Part shown: piece after piece, positions 25,635 to 36,993 of the stretch
Layout: each line of letters opens with the position of its first letter
Position numbering within the stretch: the first letter of the stretch is position 1
Assembly (NCBI GenBank): GCA_963978895.1
Contig: OZ022242.1
Location: 30,870,631-30,934,630 of the forward strand
Source: Erpobdella octoculata
Lineage: Eukaryota > Annelida > Clitellata > Hirudinida > Erpobdellidae
Reading direction: 5' to 3'
Length of the DNA: 64,000 nucleotides
Translations under genes and position numbers: made by a program
The notes under the pieces: generated by a model
Database searches by the model: none
What the model saw: the letters and a program-made list of their open reading frames with translations, nothing else
Told to the model about the DNA's origin: nothing

Positions 25635-28068
25635 AGACGATTAATGATTAAAAATTTGCATATAATTACTGATTAAATATATATAAATGAATGTCTGTAT
25701 GTTTGTCCTTTATGCATTGCTGCACCATTCATCCGATCGTAATGAAATTTTCACACAATATTGAAAGTCAATAGAGAAAGGTTTTTGTGAAAAAAAATTG
25801 AGATCGGTCACAAAGTGAGTGGGAGCGGGAGAACAAACGAGCAATAGAGCAAGTGAGAGCGGAAAAGCAACCGGAGCGTGAGAGCAAGCTGTGAAGGAAG
25901 CGGGAGCGAGAGAAAAACGATAGAAAAATGTCTAAAAACCCCGGGCAACGCCGGCTACCCGGCTTGTATTTTCATCAAATTACAGATTAAATATTTACAT
26001 ATAATTACTGATTAATTAATTTTTATTTTTACTGAATAATATCTACTATATTAAATAAGCTAACTGTATGTCTGTAATTCAATATTATTTCTTTTTTACG
26101 CTCGTCGCCCGATAGACTTTGATGCTAGTTTACATGTAATTACCGATTAAATATTTAGGTGTAGTTATTGAATACATTTTTGCATATAATTTTTGATTAA
26201 ATCTTTACATATACTTACTGTTTAAATATTTATATATAATTACAAATAAAATATTTACAGATGATTACATAAAAAACCTTCCTTCCATCGATGATTCCAT
26301 CCTACGTAGAACACTGCCATCATCATCATCATCATCATCACTTCCATTAGCATCAGCAGCAACTACTCAACACCTCATTAACTCTCCTTCTGTCATGTCC
26401 ACTCTCGAAGCGGCTGGTGAGCAGAAAAAATAAAAAAATATTTTTGTATTAGTTTAATATTTTTAAAAAATATAAATACTTAAATATCCTAGCTCAGCAT
26501 TCATAAGGACGCAAAATAGAAAAGTTTAATGTTAAAAGACGGCCTCTCAATTAGCAGTTCAATCTTTCAAACTACCCAAAAGTCAAATATGGATGGCGCA
26601 CACTGATTAATTGAATTGTTATCAGTAGGGCTGGCAGAGAACTGCTTGATTAAAAAAATAATAAAAATTTGTCTAAAACGTGCCAAAAACTTGGTTAGAC
26701 ATCGTTTTCGTGATTTTGAATTGAAAACATGTAAGAAGTTATTACCAGCAAGCCCAATAGCTGTTCATAATTATATTTATCATTATTAACTATTAATTTA
26801 TATTAATTAAAAACAAAATTGGATAAATTAAACATAAATTTTGAATTTAAAAGCCCCCCAGACACCAAAAGGCATTTTTTCTCCTTCAACTGATACATCA
26901 CTACATTCGGCATCGTCATCATCATTGTTGTCCTCATCACCAGCATTTTCACCAGTCTCAGCTGAGAGCAGCCTCATGACAGAAATGCAAAGCAGACACG
27001 AGCCTAGGTATGAGTTCAAACCACTGCCAGATCATATGGGCAAAAACCAGTTGAATGTTGAACAGGTTTAATAAACAATTTTTTTAAAAGATAATCATTT
27101 TTAATTACTCAATCATGAAAATTATTTCACATTCTAATATTATTAAACTTCGTCAAAACAAACATTCAAACAATTAAAAAAGGTTTTGATTAAAACCATT
27201 TAAAAATGATCTTCATGCTGTATCCAAACTTAAATTTAGAAATTAATTATACTAAGCAGCGTGACTGTCCATAATTATCGTCACCCGACTTGGACGTTTT
27301 TTAGCTCTCCCCTTTTCATCACGCCTTGTCACAAACATTTTCAAATATAACTGCACAAGGCTCTGACCCATGTCTAAAAACACCTAAAACCGTTCTTATA
27401 ATTATAAAATTATTGAAAAAAATTAAGACAATTTAAAGTAGTGTTGTTTAATATTCAATGTATATAAGTTGTCTGTTTAATTGACGTGTTTATAAAATAA
27501 TTATAATATTATTTTTGATGTGACATCACAATTTTCAACCCCCTTTGTCACAAATTGTCACACATGTCTGATTCCCTCCCCCTTGAGTGCGTGACGTAAT
27601 TTATGGGCAACCTCTGTTGTATGATCGGGTTGTGTACATTTCTTGAGATCCGCTTATCCGGTGGTGAAATTGTTCTAAATGCAGAACAGCGAGTTTAATT
27701 AAATTAACTTAAAAATGCCCGAAAACAAGAATAAAATATATTTACAGAGCCACATCAAAAAAGTTCCTGGCTCCTCCGGCAACATGGTTTACGTGAGACA
27801 TCACGATGATAAAATGACCAACCCGGTCGGTATCATCTTGACCAGCATCGGACTCGTTCTCATTGTCGTCATAGGAATTGTGGCTCTGATCAAAAGAGTG
27901 AACAGCGTTCCAGTCAGTAACGGCTACTTGGACAAGCCGGCTAAGAGAGCAGATTCGCTGAGGAAGACGTCAGTCGGTGTCGCTAACGGATCAGCGCGCC
28001 GCCAGAATTCAATGAACGGATATGAAAATCCAACCTATCGCTACTTCGAGGCCCACGTCACCCAGTGA
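18207..28068 (+). CDS. APP: Amyloid precursor protein family (APP/APPL/APL-1) orthologue
   Basis: Type I membrane glycoprotein. Exons: 18207 (or in-frame ATG 18243)-18302, 21425-21565, 22166-22295, 23274-23501, 23925-24142, 24229-24294, 24533-24775, 25108-25354, 26261-26416, 26854-27065, 27748-28068. All phases agree, giving 685 or 673 residues. In order: signal peptide (KIFLVLAVLHLVSS); E1 growth-factor-like domain with six Cys (ILEYCKHVYPDLDIHYVVEA, RIPNWCKVG); E1 copper-binding-type domain with six Cys (SDALLVPKNC, FTGTEFVCCPGD); a Lys/His-rich linker with NRT and NKT sites; the second half of E2 (KKLHLESYLKSLNEEP, VLSTLKKYVKNEQKERIQA); a Ser-rich stretch; membrane span NPVGIILTSIGLVLIVVIG; and a 58-residue tail with GYENPTYRYFE, the PTB-domain/endocytosis motif. 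No Kunitz exon, no recognisable A-beta similarity and no VTPEER motif. The first helices of E2 (RERMS region) were not found. The donor of the eighth exon (AAA|GTTTTA) is weak but phase-correct. Confidence 0.95.
18303..21424 (+). other. APP intron 1
   Basis: GTAAGT donor and CTGTCAG acceptor. The 3.1-kb intron is AT-rich with no exon or strong repeat seen; a GT-rich patch lies near 18475-18490 and GA-rich purine tracts around 19600-19660. A phase-0 alternative acceptor (ACAG) lies nine bases downstream of the chosen one. Confidence 0.6.
21779..21925. repeat. Minisatellite, ~28-bp unit, ~5 copies, in APP intron 2
   Basis: Units of the form GTATAGATAATCATAGAGCT plus TATAT repeat five times with drift. 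Confidence 0.85.
22598..22666. repeat. (TA)n microsatellite in APP intron 3
   Basis: About 50 bp of pure (TA)n followed by two GTATATATA variants. Confidence 0.95.
23016..23240 (+). mobile_element. tRNA-derived SINE in APP intron 3
   Basis: A tRNA-like head GGCGCTGTGGCAGAGCGG (A box TGGCAGAGCGG) and GGCAGTTCGAACCTC (B box GTTCGAACC), followed by a body ending CTTGTCTTGAGAAAGGCGTG and an A-rich tail. The head does not close a proper acceptor stem, so it is not a working tRNA. Related copies are at 43432-43561 and 55126-55310. The copy is in sense orientation, ending about 35 bp before the exon at 23274. Confidence 0.8.
25577..25637. repeat. (TA)n microsatellite in APP intron 8
   Basis: Nearly pure (TA)n, within the 25-bp minisatellite block. 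Confidence 0.95.
25685..25965 (+). mobile_element. Helitron-like non-autonomous copy in APP intron 8
   Basis: Begins near AATGAATGTCTGTATGTTTG and reads CACCATTCATCCGATCGTAA and GAGCGGGAG repeats, ending AACCCCGGGCAACGCCGG then CTACCCGGCTTG. The terminal hairpin is intact and CTAG has decayed to CTTG. No coding capacity. Confidence 0.65.
26042..26128 (+). mobile_element. Possible 87-bp Helitron relic in APP intron 8
   Basis: Starts TCTACTATATTAAA after a host A, like common Helitron 5' ends, and ends GATGCTAG before a host T. Too short to carry more than fused termini. Confidence 0.35.
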
Positions 28069-28915
28069 TATTTCAGTGGAAGAAGTTCATCAGTGAGATA
28101 GATCGAGAGACGATCGGATAACAAATTTTGTATTTATTATAATCTTCTCTTCCTATATAGATAGATTAGATTTTACTTTCTTGTACTGTTTGGCGATACC
28201 TCTTTCTGGAATGTTTCATTTGCTATAAATTGTCTTCACACCTGTAACAAACATACGCCCACACATATAAAGTACACACACACAAACACAAACACGCATA
28301 CACGCAAATGCACGTGCTACCTGTCCATAGCTGATTGACATTTCATTAACCAACGAACAGATATAGTTTTATTTTCGATACTCCGTGTAGCGCGTAGAGA
28401 AAAATCCATTTAAGCTCGTCAACCACAAATGTGTTGATGCTGAAGTTAAATAATTTTATTTATTCCTGTCGGGTTATTCGTGCTATTGTTACGTGTCGAC
28501 AGTTTTAACGGTATTTAATTTACAATTTCATTGATAAATTATTGCTATTTTGTTGGCATACTTGCAAATAATGCTGGTTTGAGGCGCGATACAAATGTGT
28601 GTTTTTGTCTGTGTGTATGTGTGCAGTGCTTGGTGTTGTCGTTACAAATTCCTGGAAATGATCGCTTGCTTTTTATAAATTATAAATTTCACTCGTTTGA
28701 TGACCCTATAGAAGTTTTATTTATAATAAATGATATTAAAATTACAACTAGCGTATTATTATTGTATAATTATTATTAGTGCTATTATTATTATTATTGT
28801 TATTATAATCATTAGACAAATATTCGCTTCTACGACTGTTTATTGCACTTGTTGTCATTGTTGGAAAAATAAAACTGAAAATAACATTCGAGAAAAAGTG
28901 AAACACAGCAATTAG
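28069..28915 (+). other. APP 3' UTR and downstream
   Basis: Follows the TGA of APP. Contains (CACACA)-rich sequence near 28260-28310 and an AATAAA at about 28868 that could serve as a polyadenylation signal. Open frames at 28531-28779 and 28730-28915 lack coding character. Confidence 0.5.
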
Positions 28916-29011
28916 TAGGTGGTGGGATCAATTCACATATGATGTACTTTAAATGTGATGTAATTCATATACAACGTATTTTAGCTGTGACAAGTTGACA
29001 CTGTTTCTGTT

Positions 29012-29085
29012 TGCTCTCTCTTCTTTCTCTTTCTCCTTCTTTTTTTCTCTCTTTTTCTCTATCTCTTTCTCTCTCTTTTTTTTTC
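29012..29085. repeat. Polypyrimidine (CT)-rich tract
   Basis: About 75 bases almost entirely C and T on the plus strand; a low-complexity tract. Confidence 0.9.
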
Positions 29086-29269
29086 AAATTATTGACCTGT
29101 AGCCATTTGGCAGTACAATGCTGTACTTGATAAATTGCGCAATTGGAAAATTGCTTCAGAGAAGAATTGATTCCACATTTCCACTCAGCCTTAGCAAGCC
29201 AGAAATTTATTTCCAAAGTTTTTAAACTTGTTTGTAAAAATTAGCTGAATTATGTAATTGAAACATTAG

Positions 29270-30069
29270 GCAAACAAGGCACGGGCCTACTAGGACCTCA
29301 AGCGTTTGGGAGTCACCACAAGTCTTCAAGAAAAATGTGAATATTATTCCGGTAGCCATGCGTAATCGACATAATTATATTTTTATTGGATAGAATAAAA
29401 AACATTAGTCAAAATTAAAACCGAACGCTTGTTGTAGAAAAAACTACCGAAAACACTAACAAAAACAAACAAGTTAATGCTTTTATACCTGTTTTTTTTT
29501 AATTTTAGCGTAGCCTGAAATCTTTTTTAATTTATTTATTATAAATTAACTTATTTAAATTAAATTAATATTTTTTAAAATTTCTTTAATTAGATGATTT
29601 CATGTGAAACGTGTGCTGATTTGTAGAATCACTCGCTGACCACAAGCATGAATTTAGAAATGAATTTGAAAAATTTGAAGAAGCTGCCAAAAATAACACC
29701 AGGTGTGGATTATAAGGCAACTTTGACCCGTAATTGTAAACGAAAGACAGTGGTCATTGATGGTGATGCCCCTGAGGTATCTCTGAATGCCAGAAACAAA
29801 TTTCGTATACCTGCTTTCTACGCTGTTGTTGACAAATTTCATACAGAGCGGAGTAGACAAGGACATTTAAATAATGATGTAGCAGTTCGGTTTTCTTGTT
29901 TGGTCGATGAATCACAAACATCTCAGCGTTGAAAAAAACTAATAATTGCCTATCCTAAAGATCTGAACAAGAATCTACTAACTGAACTTCAACATCGGGG
30001 GCTTTAAGCAGAAAATGGCACCCATGTGGGTTTGTGCCTAGGGCACTAAAATGGCCTAATCCAGCCCTG
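29270..30069 (+). pseudogene. hAT (ZMYM1/DUF4371-like) transposon remnant
   Basis: Plus-strand frame 29648-29932 reads KFRIPAFYAVVDKFHTE and HLNNDVAVRFSCLVDE, resembling the 'FR..V.Y..LD.....L..RF' segment in the middle of ZMYM1/DUF4371 hAT transposases. The right edge ends GGCCTAATCCAGCCCTG at 30069, typical of that group's terminus; the left edge (GGCACGGGCCTACTAGGACC) is weaker. Only a fraction of the protein remains, so this is an inactive deletion derivative. No intact reading frame or confident target duplication. Confidence 0.55.
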
Positions 30070-32851
30070 CTAGTACCATTAGCCTAGAGATGAAAATCAG
30101 ACATACACGTACAATGACGTACACACTTAAATTAAAAAAAAACAATTGTATTTTAATAGTTTTGATATTTGGCGTTTGTCTGCGAGCCACTTAACACCGA
30201 AGCTTTGTTTCTCAAACATACATCTATGACTATTGATTCATCAGTCACTGACACTTAGTTGTTGTAGTGGACAGTAACTTTTTTTATAGAGCCAGTGAGA
30301 CTAAGTGAGAGAATTAGTTGCTCACGTTGACTATAAGGTAGCTATGTACTTCCTATACTCAATGCTGAATGCTATGACCACTTTTTTTTTAATTACGTCA
30401 ACTAGCAGGCCTTCTATCGATTGAGAAAAACATAACTTTATTGAGAGTTTTTTTTTATACTTTGGTCAGATGCATTAACGAAAGAAACCTGTACTGCTAA
30501 AAACTATAATGTTTGAATTAGTGCAATTATCTTAATATACTAGAAATACCCCGTCAATATAACGGTTGTTTTTGTTTTATCGAACTGTCAGATATTAAAT
30601 AGAAAACGTTTTCGTTTTTTTGCTTTTATTATAAAAAGTTCAATGAAGTCAGGATTTCAGTAGCTGTAAATAATTAAATGTGGTAATTAGGCAAAATAGT
30701 TGTTCTACATACTCAGCAAAATTTTAAAAAATTGCAATGTTTTGGAACAAACCTGGGTTAGGCTTTAATTTTTATTGATTTAGATTTTTGTAAACCACTT
30801 CAGCAGTTTTTTCGATTATTTTAAAGAGGTATTGATATTATGGAACAACAAAAGTTATGACGACTTAGTGAAATAGAATAATTTGGTTTATTTCATTCTT
30901 CAAAACACATTAACTTGAATGTGAAATTACTATGATGCACGTTTTGTGCTCTTTATGAATAATTAATTAAATGACAATTTTCAAGCCTTTAGCATTTAGG
31001 TAAGGCTGTTTAGATATAGCTATGGCAACAAATAATTGTGCCTCTTTTTTATTTAAGTTTTGACATATATATAAATATTGTTTTCCAAATTTACATGACG
31101 GAAACATTAAAAACAAAATTATGAATTAAATATTTTCAACATCCGATGAAAAACTTGTATTTTTTTGGTGTATTTAAATTTTTTTCGTTTTTTGACATAA
31201 ATTTAGAATTTAATAATATGCATGTCAAAGCTGTCAAAAAGAGAAATACATACATTAACCTACTGACACAATAGAAACAAACATAGAACGGAACCATCAA
31301 AATTTAGAACAAATTTGTCGACTTTAAATCTGGCTAGCAAAATAAAAAACTGATTATAATATTCTTAGTTGCTGTTGATAATTAGCACATATAAACATTA
31401 TATTATTTATAGAAGAGGAGGAGAAATTGGAATGTTTTTGTAACTATCACATCAACAGAAGACTTACATGTACAAACACGTTTTAAGTATAAATGATGTC
31501 ACGTGACCAGAGAGCTGAATCTCTTTTGAAAATTGTATTAGACATGTTTTTGAATGTCATTGAATAAAAACTGCAGGATTTTTAATAATTTTTCTTTCAA
31601 ATGTCACTGCTTAAATTGTTTTTAGTTTTAACTACAGTCGTAATAATCACGTACATGCAAAATGACATCAAAAATTGTGTATGCAACTGCAATGATGCTT
31701 CAAGCACAATTGACATTAAATGAAAATTTGTGAGAAAATTGAATTTGTTGCGTTATTTGTGCTCCTATGCATTAATGCTTTGATGGGGTAATTTTTAAGA
31801 AAGCTCTCTGATTTTTGCCCCTGTCTTTTCGCTCCCGTTTTTTTGGCCACGGGAAATTTTGTATCCGGAAAAGTTTGACCCTGGCTAAGTTTGCCCCTGA
31901 AAAAGTTCATCCCTGGTTTTTCATCTTCGTCTTTTGACCCCCGTTTTTTGCCATCGGCTTTCGCTCCCAGTTTTTCGTCTCTCAGAAAATTTGTTTGCCA
32001 CCAAAAAGGTCATTCAAGTTTTTGTTGTTCTTGATAAAATATGCTCCTACGACTTTTGCCACAGACGTTTTGCACACAGCTTTTGCTACCGCAAATTTTG
32101 TTTTGCTTTTTTACCCTCAGATTTCTCCTTTACATTTCTTTCCAGTATTCACCTTGAAAACATTCCACTTGTTTCTTGTTGCTCGAATGATTTCTGCTTA
32201 GAAAAACACACTATGACTATTTGCTCTTGTGAAAAAATAATTCCCAGTTTCACGCTCTATGAAAAAATTGACTCTCTACCCGTTTTTGTAAAAAAAGTTT
32301 TTTGGAGACTTCTATGAAAGAGTACTCACGATTAACCGCCTTGCTTATCAAACTATTTTTGAAAAAAAAAATGTAAAAAAGTTTGGAAAATTTTTGCAAA
32401 AAGCATATACAATTACCTTCCCCCGGTTCAGGTCATAAATTTTTTTTGGGATGAAACAGTGGCGGATCTAGGAATTTCGTTAGGGGTCGGCCCGAAATTT
32501 TTTTCAGTTTTTTTTTATTGCTGTTGTTATAGAAACGACCTCTGGCGGAAGTTTCTTCCAGATTCTAGGCCCGGTGACCGTTAGCGATCAATATCGAGCA
32601 CCTTTAAGGAGCCAGAGTTCTATTATTTTCTACAACATTTTTTTTTGTAAAGGTAAGTATGGAGTAAGTTTGAGAATTTTTTGAGAAAGTAATTACAACT
32701 ACCTCCCCCTACCCGATCATTAGCTTATTTTTTGGGGCCAAAATGTAATAGAGCGTCCTTTATGAATAAAAGTATATTTACATAGAGCTTGTTTTTATTA
32801 AGTTTATTTAAAAACAGAATGAAATAAATTATTTGACAGCTACACCAAACT

Positions 32852-32895
<44 letters not shown>

Positions 32896-33042
32896 CAACC
32901 GTGGTGCACAAAACAATTTATTTGGAAGGGGCCAGAGTTTTGCTATTTACTACATTTTCCTATAGAAAATATTTAAAATGGTAAGAAGTCAGACAAAAAT
33001 TAAAAAAAAAAAGTTAGACTAAAAGAAGGAAGAAAACCAATG
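30070..33042. other. Intergenic with transposon debris
   Basis: No gene supported. 31790-32330 is a degenerate array of TTTTGCCCCTG/TTCGCTCCCGTTTTT-like pieces that leaves accidental open frames. CAGTGGCGGATCTAGG at 32458 is a common hAT-type terminus with no partner identified. A (TA)n tract lies at 32851-32894. Confidence 0.5.
32851..32894. repeat. (TA)n microsatellite
   Basis: Pure (TA)n after an initial TATACATA. Confidence 0.95.
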
Positions 33043-33055
33043 CATGTTGTGTTGT

Positions 33056-33348
33056 GTGTGTGTGTGTGTGTGTGTGTGATTTATTAACGTCTGTATTTGT
33101 CAATTAGACAATTTAGACGGTATGTATGTTTGAGTGTTTTGTGACGTGTTTATGTTGGCTTTGAGGAAGGGAGGCCACCGAAAGCACAAGGCTTTCGTGG
33201 GCACACGGCTCGACTTACTCCAGCCCGCCAACTAATGAAGTGCAATAAGTTGGACAGGACCGGCAAATTGACCTCCCCTGCAGCTAGCAATTTAAACCAG
33301 CCTCGGATGATCCTAATAGGCTATGGTATCGCTCCGCCGCCTCGCCTC
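33056..33348. mobile_element. GC-rich insertion flanked by 13-bp direct repeats
   Basis: The exact 13-mer CATGTTGTGTTGT occurs at 33043-33055 and 33349-33361. Between them lie a (TG)n run (33056-33079) and a GC-rich block (33130-33345) unlike the AT-rich flanks, with GGAGGCCACCGAAAGCACAA and GGTATCGCTCCGCCGCCTCG. Direct repeats around a compositionally foreign insert suggest retrotransposition, but no tRNA boxes or tail were recognised. Confidence 0.5.
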
Positions 33349-33684
33349 CATGTTGTGTTGTTTGTGTGTTTTTTCGTTGTGCGATTTAGTGGTGTTGTTG
33401 TATCAGTCTGTTTTGTATTTGCTCGGGCAGTTTATTATTATTTATTACAATGAGGACGTAGCAATAAATGTCTGACATGCATTGGAAATCAACAGAATTT
33501 TATTACTCAGTACAGAGAGGAGGCTTTCCTGTTTGGGTTTATTAGCTCCATGGATACGGTTTCTATTTGGTTCTGTTTGTTGTTCCAAGTTTGTTATTAA
33601 AAAGGCGTTGCTGTGTTGTTAGCCACGATTGATTGTCTTTCAAATTTTGAAAGAAATTGAAAAAAAGTTTTAAGAAAATTAAAG

Positions 33685-35062
33685 ATGAAGTTATTTGCAA
33701 TATTTTTCATCGTTCTGTTTATTTCTTTCAGTGGTTGGTGAAAATTTTTTTAAACATTTTTTAAAATTTAAATTGAAAATCTTGAATTTTCACTAACATA
33801 CTTGTTTTATTTTTAATAAAGTTAAGTGAGAAAAATAAAAAATGTTTATTTTACGTGCGGAATCAGTTAGGAAAATGAATCGAAAAAAGAGTTGTATAAT
33901 AAATAAATCAAATTTTAAATGAAAATTACTATAAATGCAAATTAATATATATCTGGAACTATTATTTTAGGAATAAATGGTCAGACTAGTTTAACTTGTA
34001 ACGTGGGTACGACGACATCTCAGAGCACTCAAACAGGATGCGGCGCCTGTTTGGTCAGTTGTATAGTTGCATAAATTAGTTCCTTAGTTAGGTTTTTTCA
34101 ACATTTAATAATTTCGTAAATAATGCTCTCATAATATTCATTTTTAATTTGTTTTTTTTTCTCCAAATCCAAACTTGTTGAAACATAGTTTTTTCCTGTT
34201 TGTTGTAATAAGGCACAAATTTGTTCAGTTTAATTGAACCATACAAACATTTTTAATTAGCTCGAATAAATATTAAAAAACAGACTTTTTTACACTGCAT
34301 CAATGTATAAACGTTTTAGCATTCCAATCACCTCACTTCTTTCTTTCAGACAACCGTAACTTGGTACAACAATGCAATCTCCAACCAGCTGTTCTCTTGC
34401 GTGCCAACATGCACGTCATCGGACACAGTGATCGGAGGAACTGGTATCAGAATTACCTGCTGCAATACCTCTCAGTGCAACACTGCCGTCAGCGGTGGTT
34501 CTACCAGTGGAGTGAGATGTTACAACAGCGATGGATCTATTGCAAGTGGATGCACTTATTGCCAGGTTGGAAGTTTAATAAAACAAACAACAAACGGTTG
34601 AGAGACGCAAACAGATTTGTTTTTCAGCAGTTTCCAATTAGACTATACGTTATGCTCTTGCATTGTCCTGAGATAGATGATGAGGACGATAATGGCGACG
34701 ACGAAGACGATTATGATGACAAAGACGATGATGATGAAAATTATTTTAAACTTTTGTTAAAATATTATTTGAACTAAACTCCGCCTCAACAATATTTTAA
34801 TTAATCAAAACATCGTTTTACAAAATCTTACTTAACATTTTTCTCAATCATTTAACTATTTGTTATAAAGAAAATTGTCAGTTCGTTCATCTCACAAGTG
34901 ACTGTGACAAAAAGTTGCACCCCATCGTGCGTGGCAATTGACGTCGGACTGGCAAAAACTGTGTGCTGTCAAACCGATCTCTGCAATCAGGCAAAACCGA
35001 TCGTGGCGTCTTCCATTCTCCTCTTACTGGCCGCCATCCTGACAGCTGTTATTTCTCACTGA
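33685..35062 (+). CDS. Secreted/GPI-anchored two-domain Ly6/uPAR (three-finger) protein
   Basis: Four exons, 33685-33733, 33971-34053, 34350-34565 and 34871-35062, with consistent phases; 179 residues. Exon 1 encodes a signal peptide (MKLFAIFFIVLFISFS). Two LU domains of eight Cys each follow. Domain 1 runs from SLTCNVG through TGCGACL and FSCVPTC to ITCCNTSQCN; domain 2 from GVRCYNS through SGCTYC and KSCTPSC to TVCCQTDLCN. The CC-x(4)-CN ending is the LU signature. The C-terminus, PIVASSILLLLAAILTAV, is a hydrophobic tail of the GPI-anchor type. Both domains have an intron at the same relative place, after the third Cys, suggesting internal duplication. The acceptor at 34870 (TTATAAAG) lacks a strong pyrimidine tract but is the phase-correct one and aligns the two domains. 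Known LU proteins modulate receptors or cell adhesion; the partner here is unknown. Confidence 0.9.
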
Positions 35063-35941
35063 AGATGATCTTGCCATGAGTTGAAGATAATTTTTATGAA
35101 TGATTTTTTACTTCAGTTTGTCATTTGTTTGAACATACTCTATAGGTTATAGTTTTCACTTGGTGATATCAACTTTAAAGAGCACTCTAATGGGTGGTGG
35201 TTTTATAGTGATAAAATATATAAATCTCTGCTCACTATGAACAATTTAATGGACATCACATTTGTTAAATTAATGCTAAAAATCACAGTTTCCATGATTT
35301 ATAATCATATTTTAGAAATGTTAACCGTTTAAAATCAATAAGACTATTGAATGATTAATGCTTTTCTATGTGAAAAATTGATCTTTTTTCTTATGATTAA
35401 TTGTTAATCAAACAAAAGCTGGTTTTATGGGGAGTAACGTTTCTCATGCAAAACCGTTGAATAAGATATAACATGGAAGAATTGATTTCAATAACATAAA
35501 TTCTCCGATCCGATAGTAAAACATTTGAATTTTTCAGAAACATCACTAAACTAGACACAATATAGTTACTATTCTTTCAATAGGTTGTTTGTTCATCTAT
35601 TCTTTATTTTTTTTTAATTATGTGATTTGAACTTTAATGTTTAATGCAATGACATATGGAAACCTAATTTGAATAAAATAAACTTTTATAAATCGAAATC
35701 AATTTGTTTGGTGAATCTAGACTACCACCTGCTAAATCGATTGATCTATGTTTTCTTAGTAAGAAATAATCGTTTAATGATTATACAGGCTTGAAACAAT
35801 TAATTATTAGGATTTATTTCCCGCACACCTGGTAGTGAAATAAATTTCAAATAAGCTACCTGAAATATAGCTGAGCCTGCTAGAGCAGAACACGCTAAAT
35901 TTAACCTATCCGAGAATCTGCTTGCATTGAATCGGATCAAA
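35063..35941. other. Ly6 gene 3' UTR and Kazal gene upstream region
   Basis: AT-rich. An AATAAA near 35673 may end the Ly6 transcript. No other feature seen. Confidence 0.5.
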
Positions 35942-36993
35942 ATGTTTAAAATCTTTCTATTAATAATTGTCGTCATGATTCTAAGTAAGTCAAATTATTG
36001 TTTTTTCTTACTTTCTTTTTATCAAAAATCTAAAAATGACGACTCTGATATGAATTTCTTGAATGCGTTGTTAACAATGTCGCAACAGTCTTTTGTTAGA
36101 GTAGGAAATGTTTAACGACTTTAAGCAGTGAGATTTGGCTCCGTTATAACTAATTGGAGTTGGTTGAAGTTAGGAAAGTCAGTATTTATTCAATAAAATT
36201 TATCCAATGTTTTGCTCGCAAAGATTTTGTTTAAGGCAGGCAATGCAAATTTTTTGAAATCAAATATCTTTCTAGCGCATTTTTGGAAACTTGCTTCTAG
36301 AAAGGGAGCTTAATAAAACATTTTGGCTGGCTGAAGAACAAAATTTACTCAAGAACTAGACACCATAGATTTCGTGTGTTTTTTGAGCGAATTTAAGAAA
36401 ATATTCTAATCAAAAGCAGGACCAGTTGAAACGCGTCGAGTTCGAAAAGATGAAGAATGTATCTGTAGCAAAAATGGACCGGAAGTCTGTGGTGAAGATG
36501 GTAAAACGTATGGTAATAAATGCATGGCAAAATGTATGTAAGTACATCAACCACTGGGTAAGTAATTTTTTTATTTACGGCAATTTAAAAACTATTTAAT
36601 GTTTGTTTTCATGAAAAAATGTACTTATATTTTATAGAAATTAGGAGATATGCCATGTTTTTGTTCTTCCGTGTATTGTATTTTTATGAAAAAACCACCT
36701 CAAATCAGCTGCAATATTGGTTTCGAACGACACAGAAAAATTAGCTAAAAAATACTCCTATAATTATCAAATAGTGTCAATTTTTCCAAAGGTTGTTGAA
36801 ATGACGAGCAAAATCGGTAAACCAGTTTAATATTCTCACCTAGCTTGGTTCTAATCCGACTGTCAGCCACCTAATATTTTAAAATTAAAATTTGTTTACA
36901 TAAATGTTTTTAGTTTATTTGAATAAATTATTTATTTGTTCTTTCAGTGGTATAAAAACCGCTCACATTGGAGACTGCAACTCGGTTCAATGA
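35942..36993 (+). CDS. Secreted single-domain Kazal-type protease inhibitor
   Basis: Three exons, 35942-35984, 36420-36537 and 36948-36993, joined by GTAAGT donors and CAG acceptors with matching phases; 68 residues. Exon 1 is a signal peptide (MFKIFLLIIVVMIL). The mature part has a short basic pro-region (ETRRVRKDEE) and one Kazal domain with six Cys: C-I-C, then x7, then VCGEDGKTYGNKC, which is the canonical C-x10-C Kazal core, then MAK-C and the last Cys in GDC. The close C1-x-C2 spacing is non-classical. The residue two after the second Cys, the usual P1 site, is Lys, which predicts inhibition of trypsin-like serine proteases (family knowledge, untested here). AATAAA at 37277 may be its polyadenylation signal. 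Confidence 0.9.

Larger units (their letters stand above)
25490..26265. repeat. Minisatellite, ~25-bp unit, in APP intron 8, running into exon 9
   Basis: Units like ATTTACATATAATTACTGAT plus TAAAT recur at 25519, 25648, 25990, 26128, 26150, 26173, 26200, 26225 and 26251. The block is interrupted by (TA)n and by Helitron-like insertions. The last unit, ATATTTACAGATGATTACAT, carries the 3' splice site of exon 9. Confidence 0.75.

Noticed and set aside
27748..27800. An amyloid-beta-like peptide in APP
   Set aside because: The juxtamembrane sequence shows no convincing similarity to vertebrate A-beta; only the membrane span position and tail are conserved.
31716..32317. 127-residue frame and neighbours
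   Set aside because: Falls in a degenerate repeat array with no splice or domain support.
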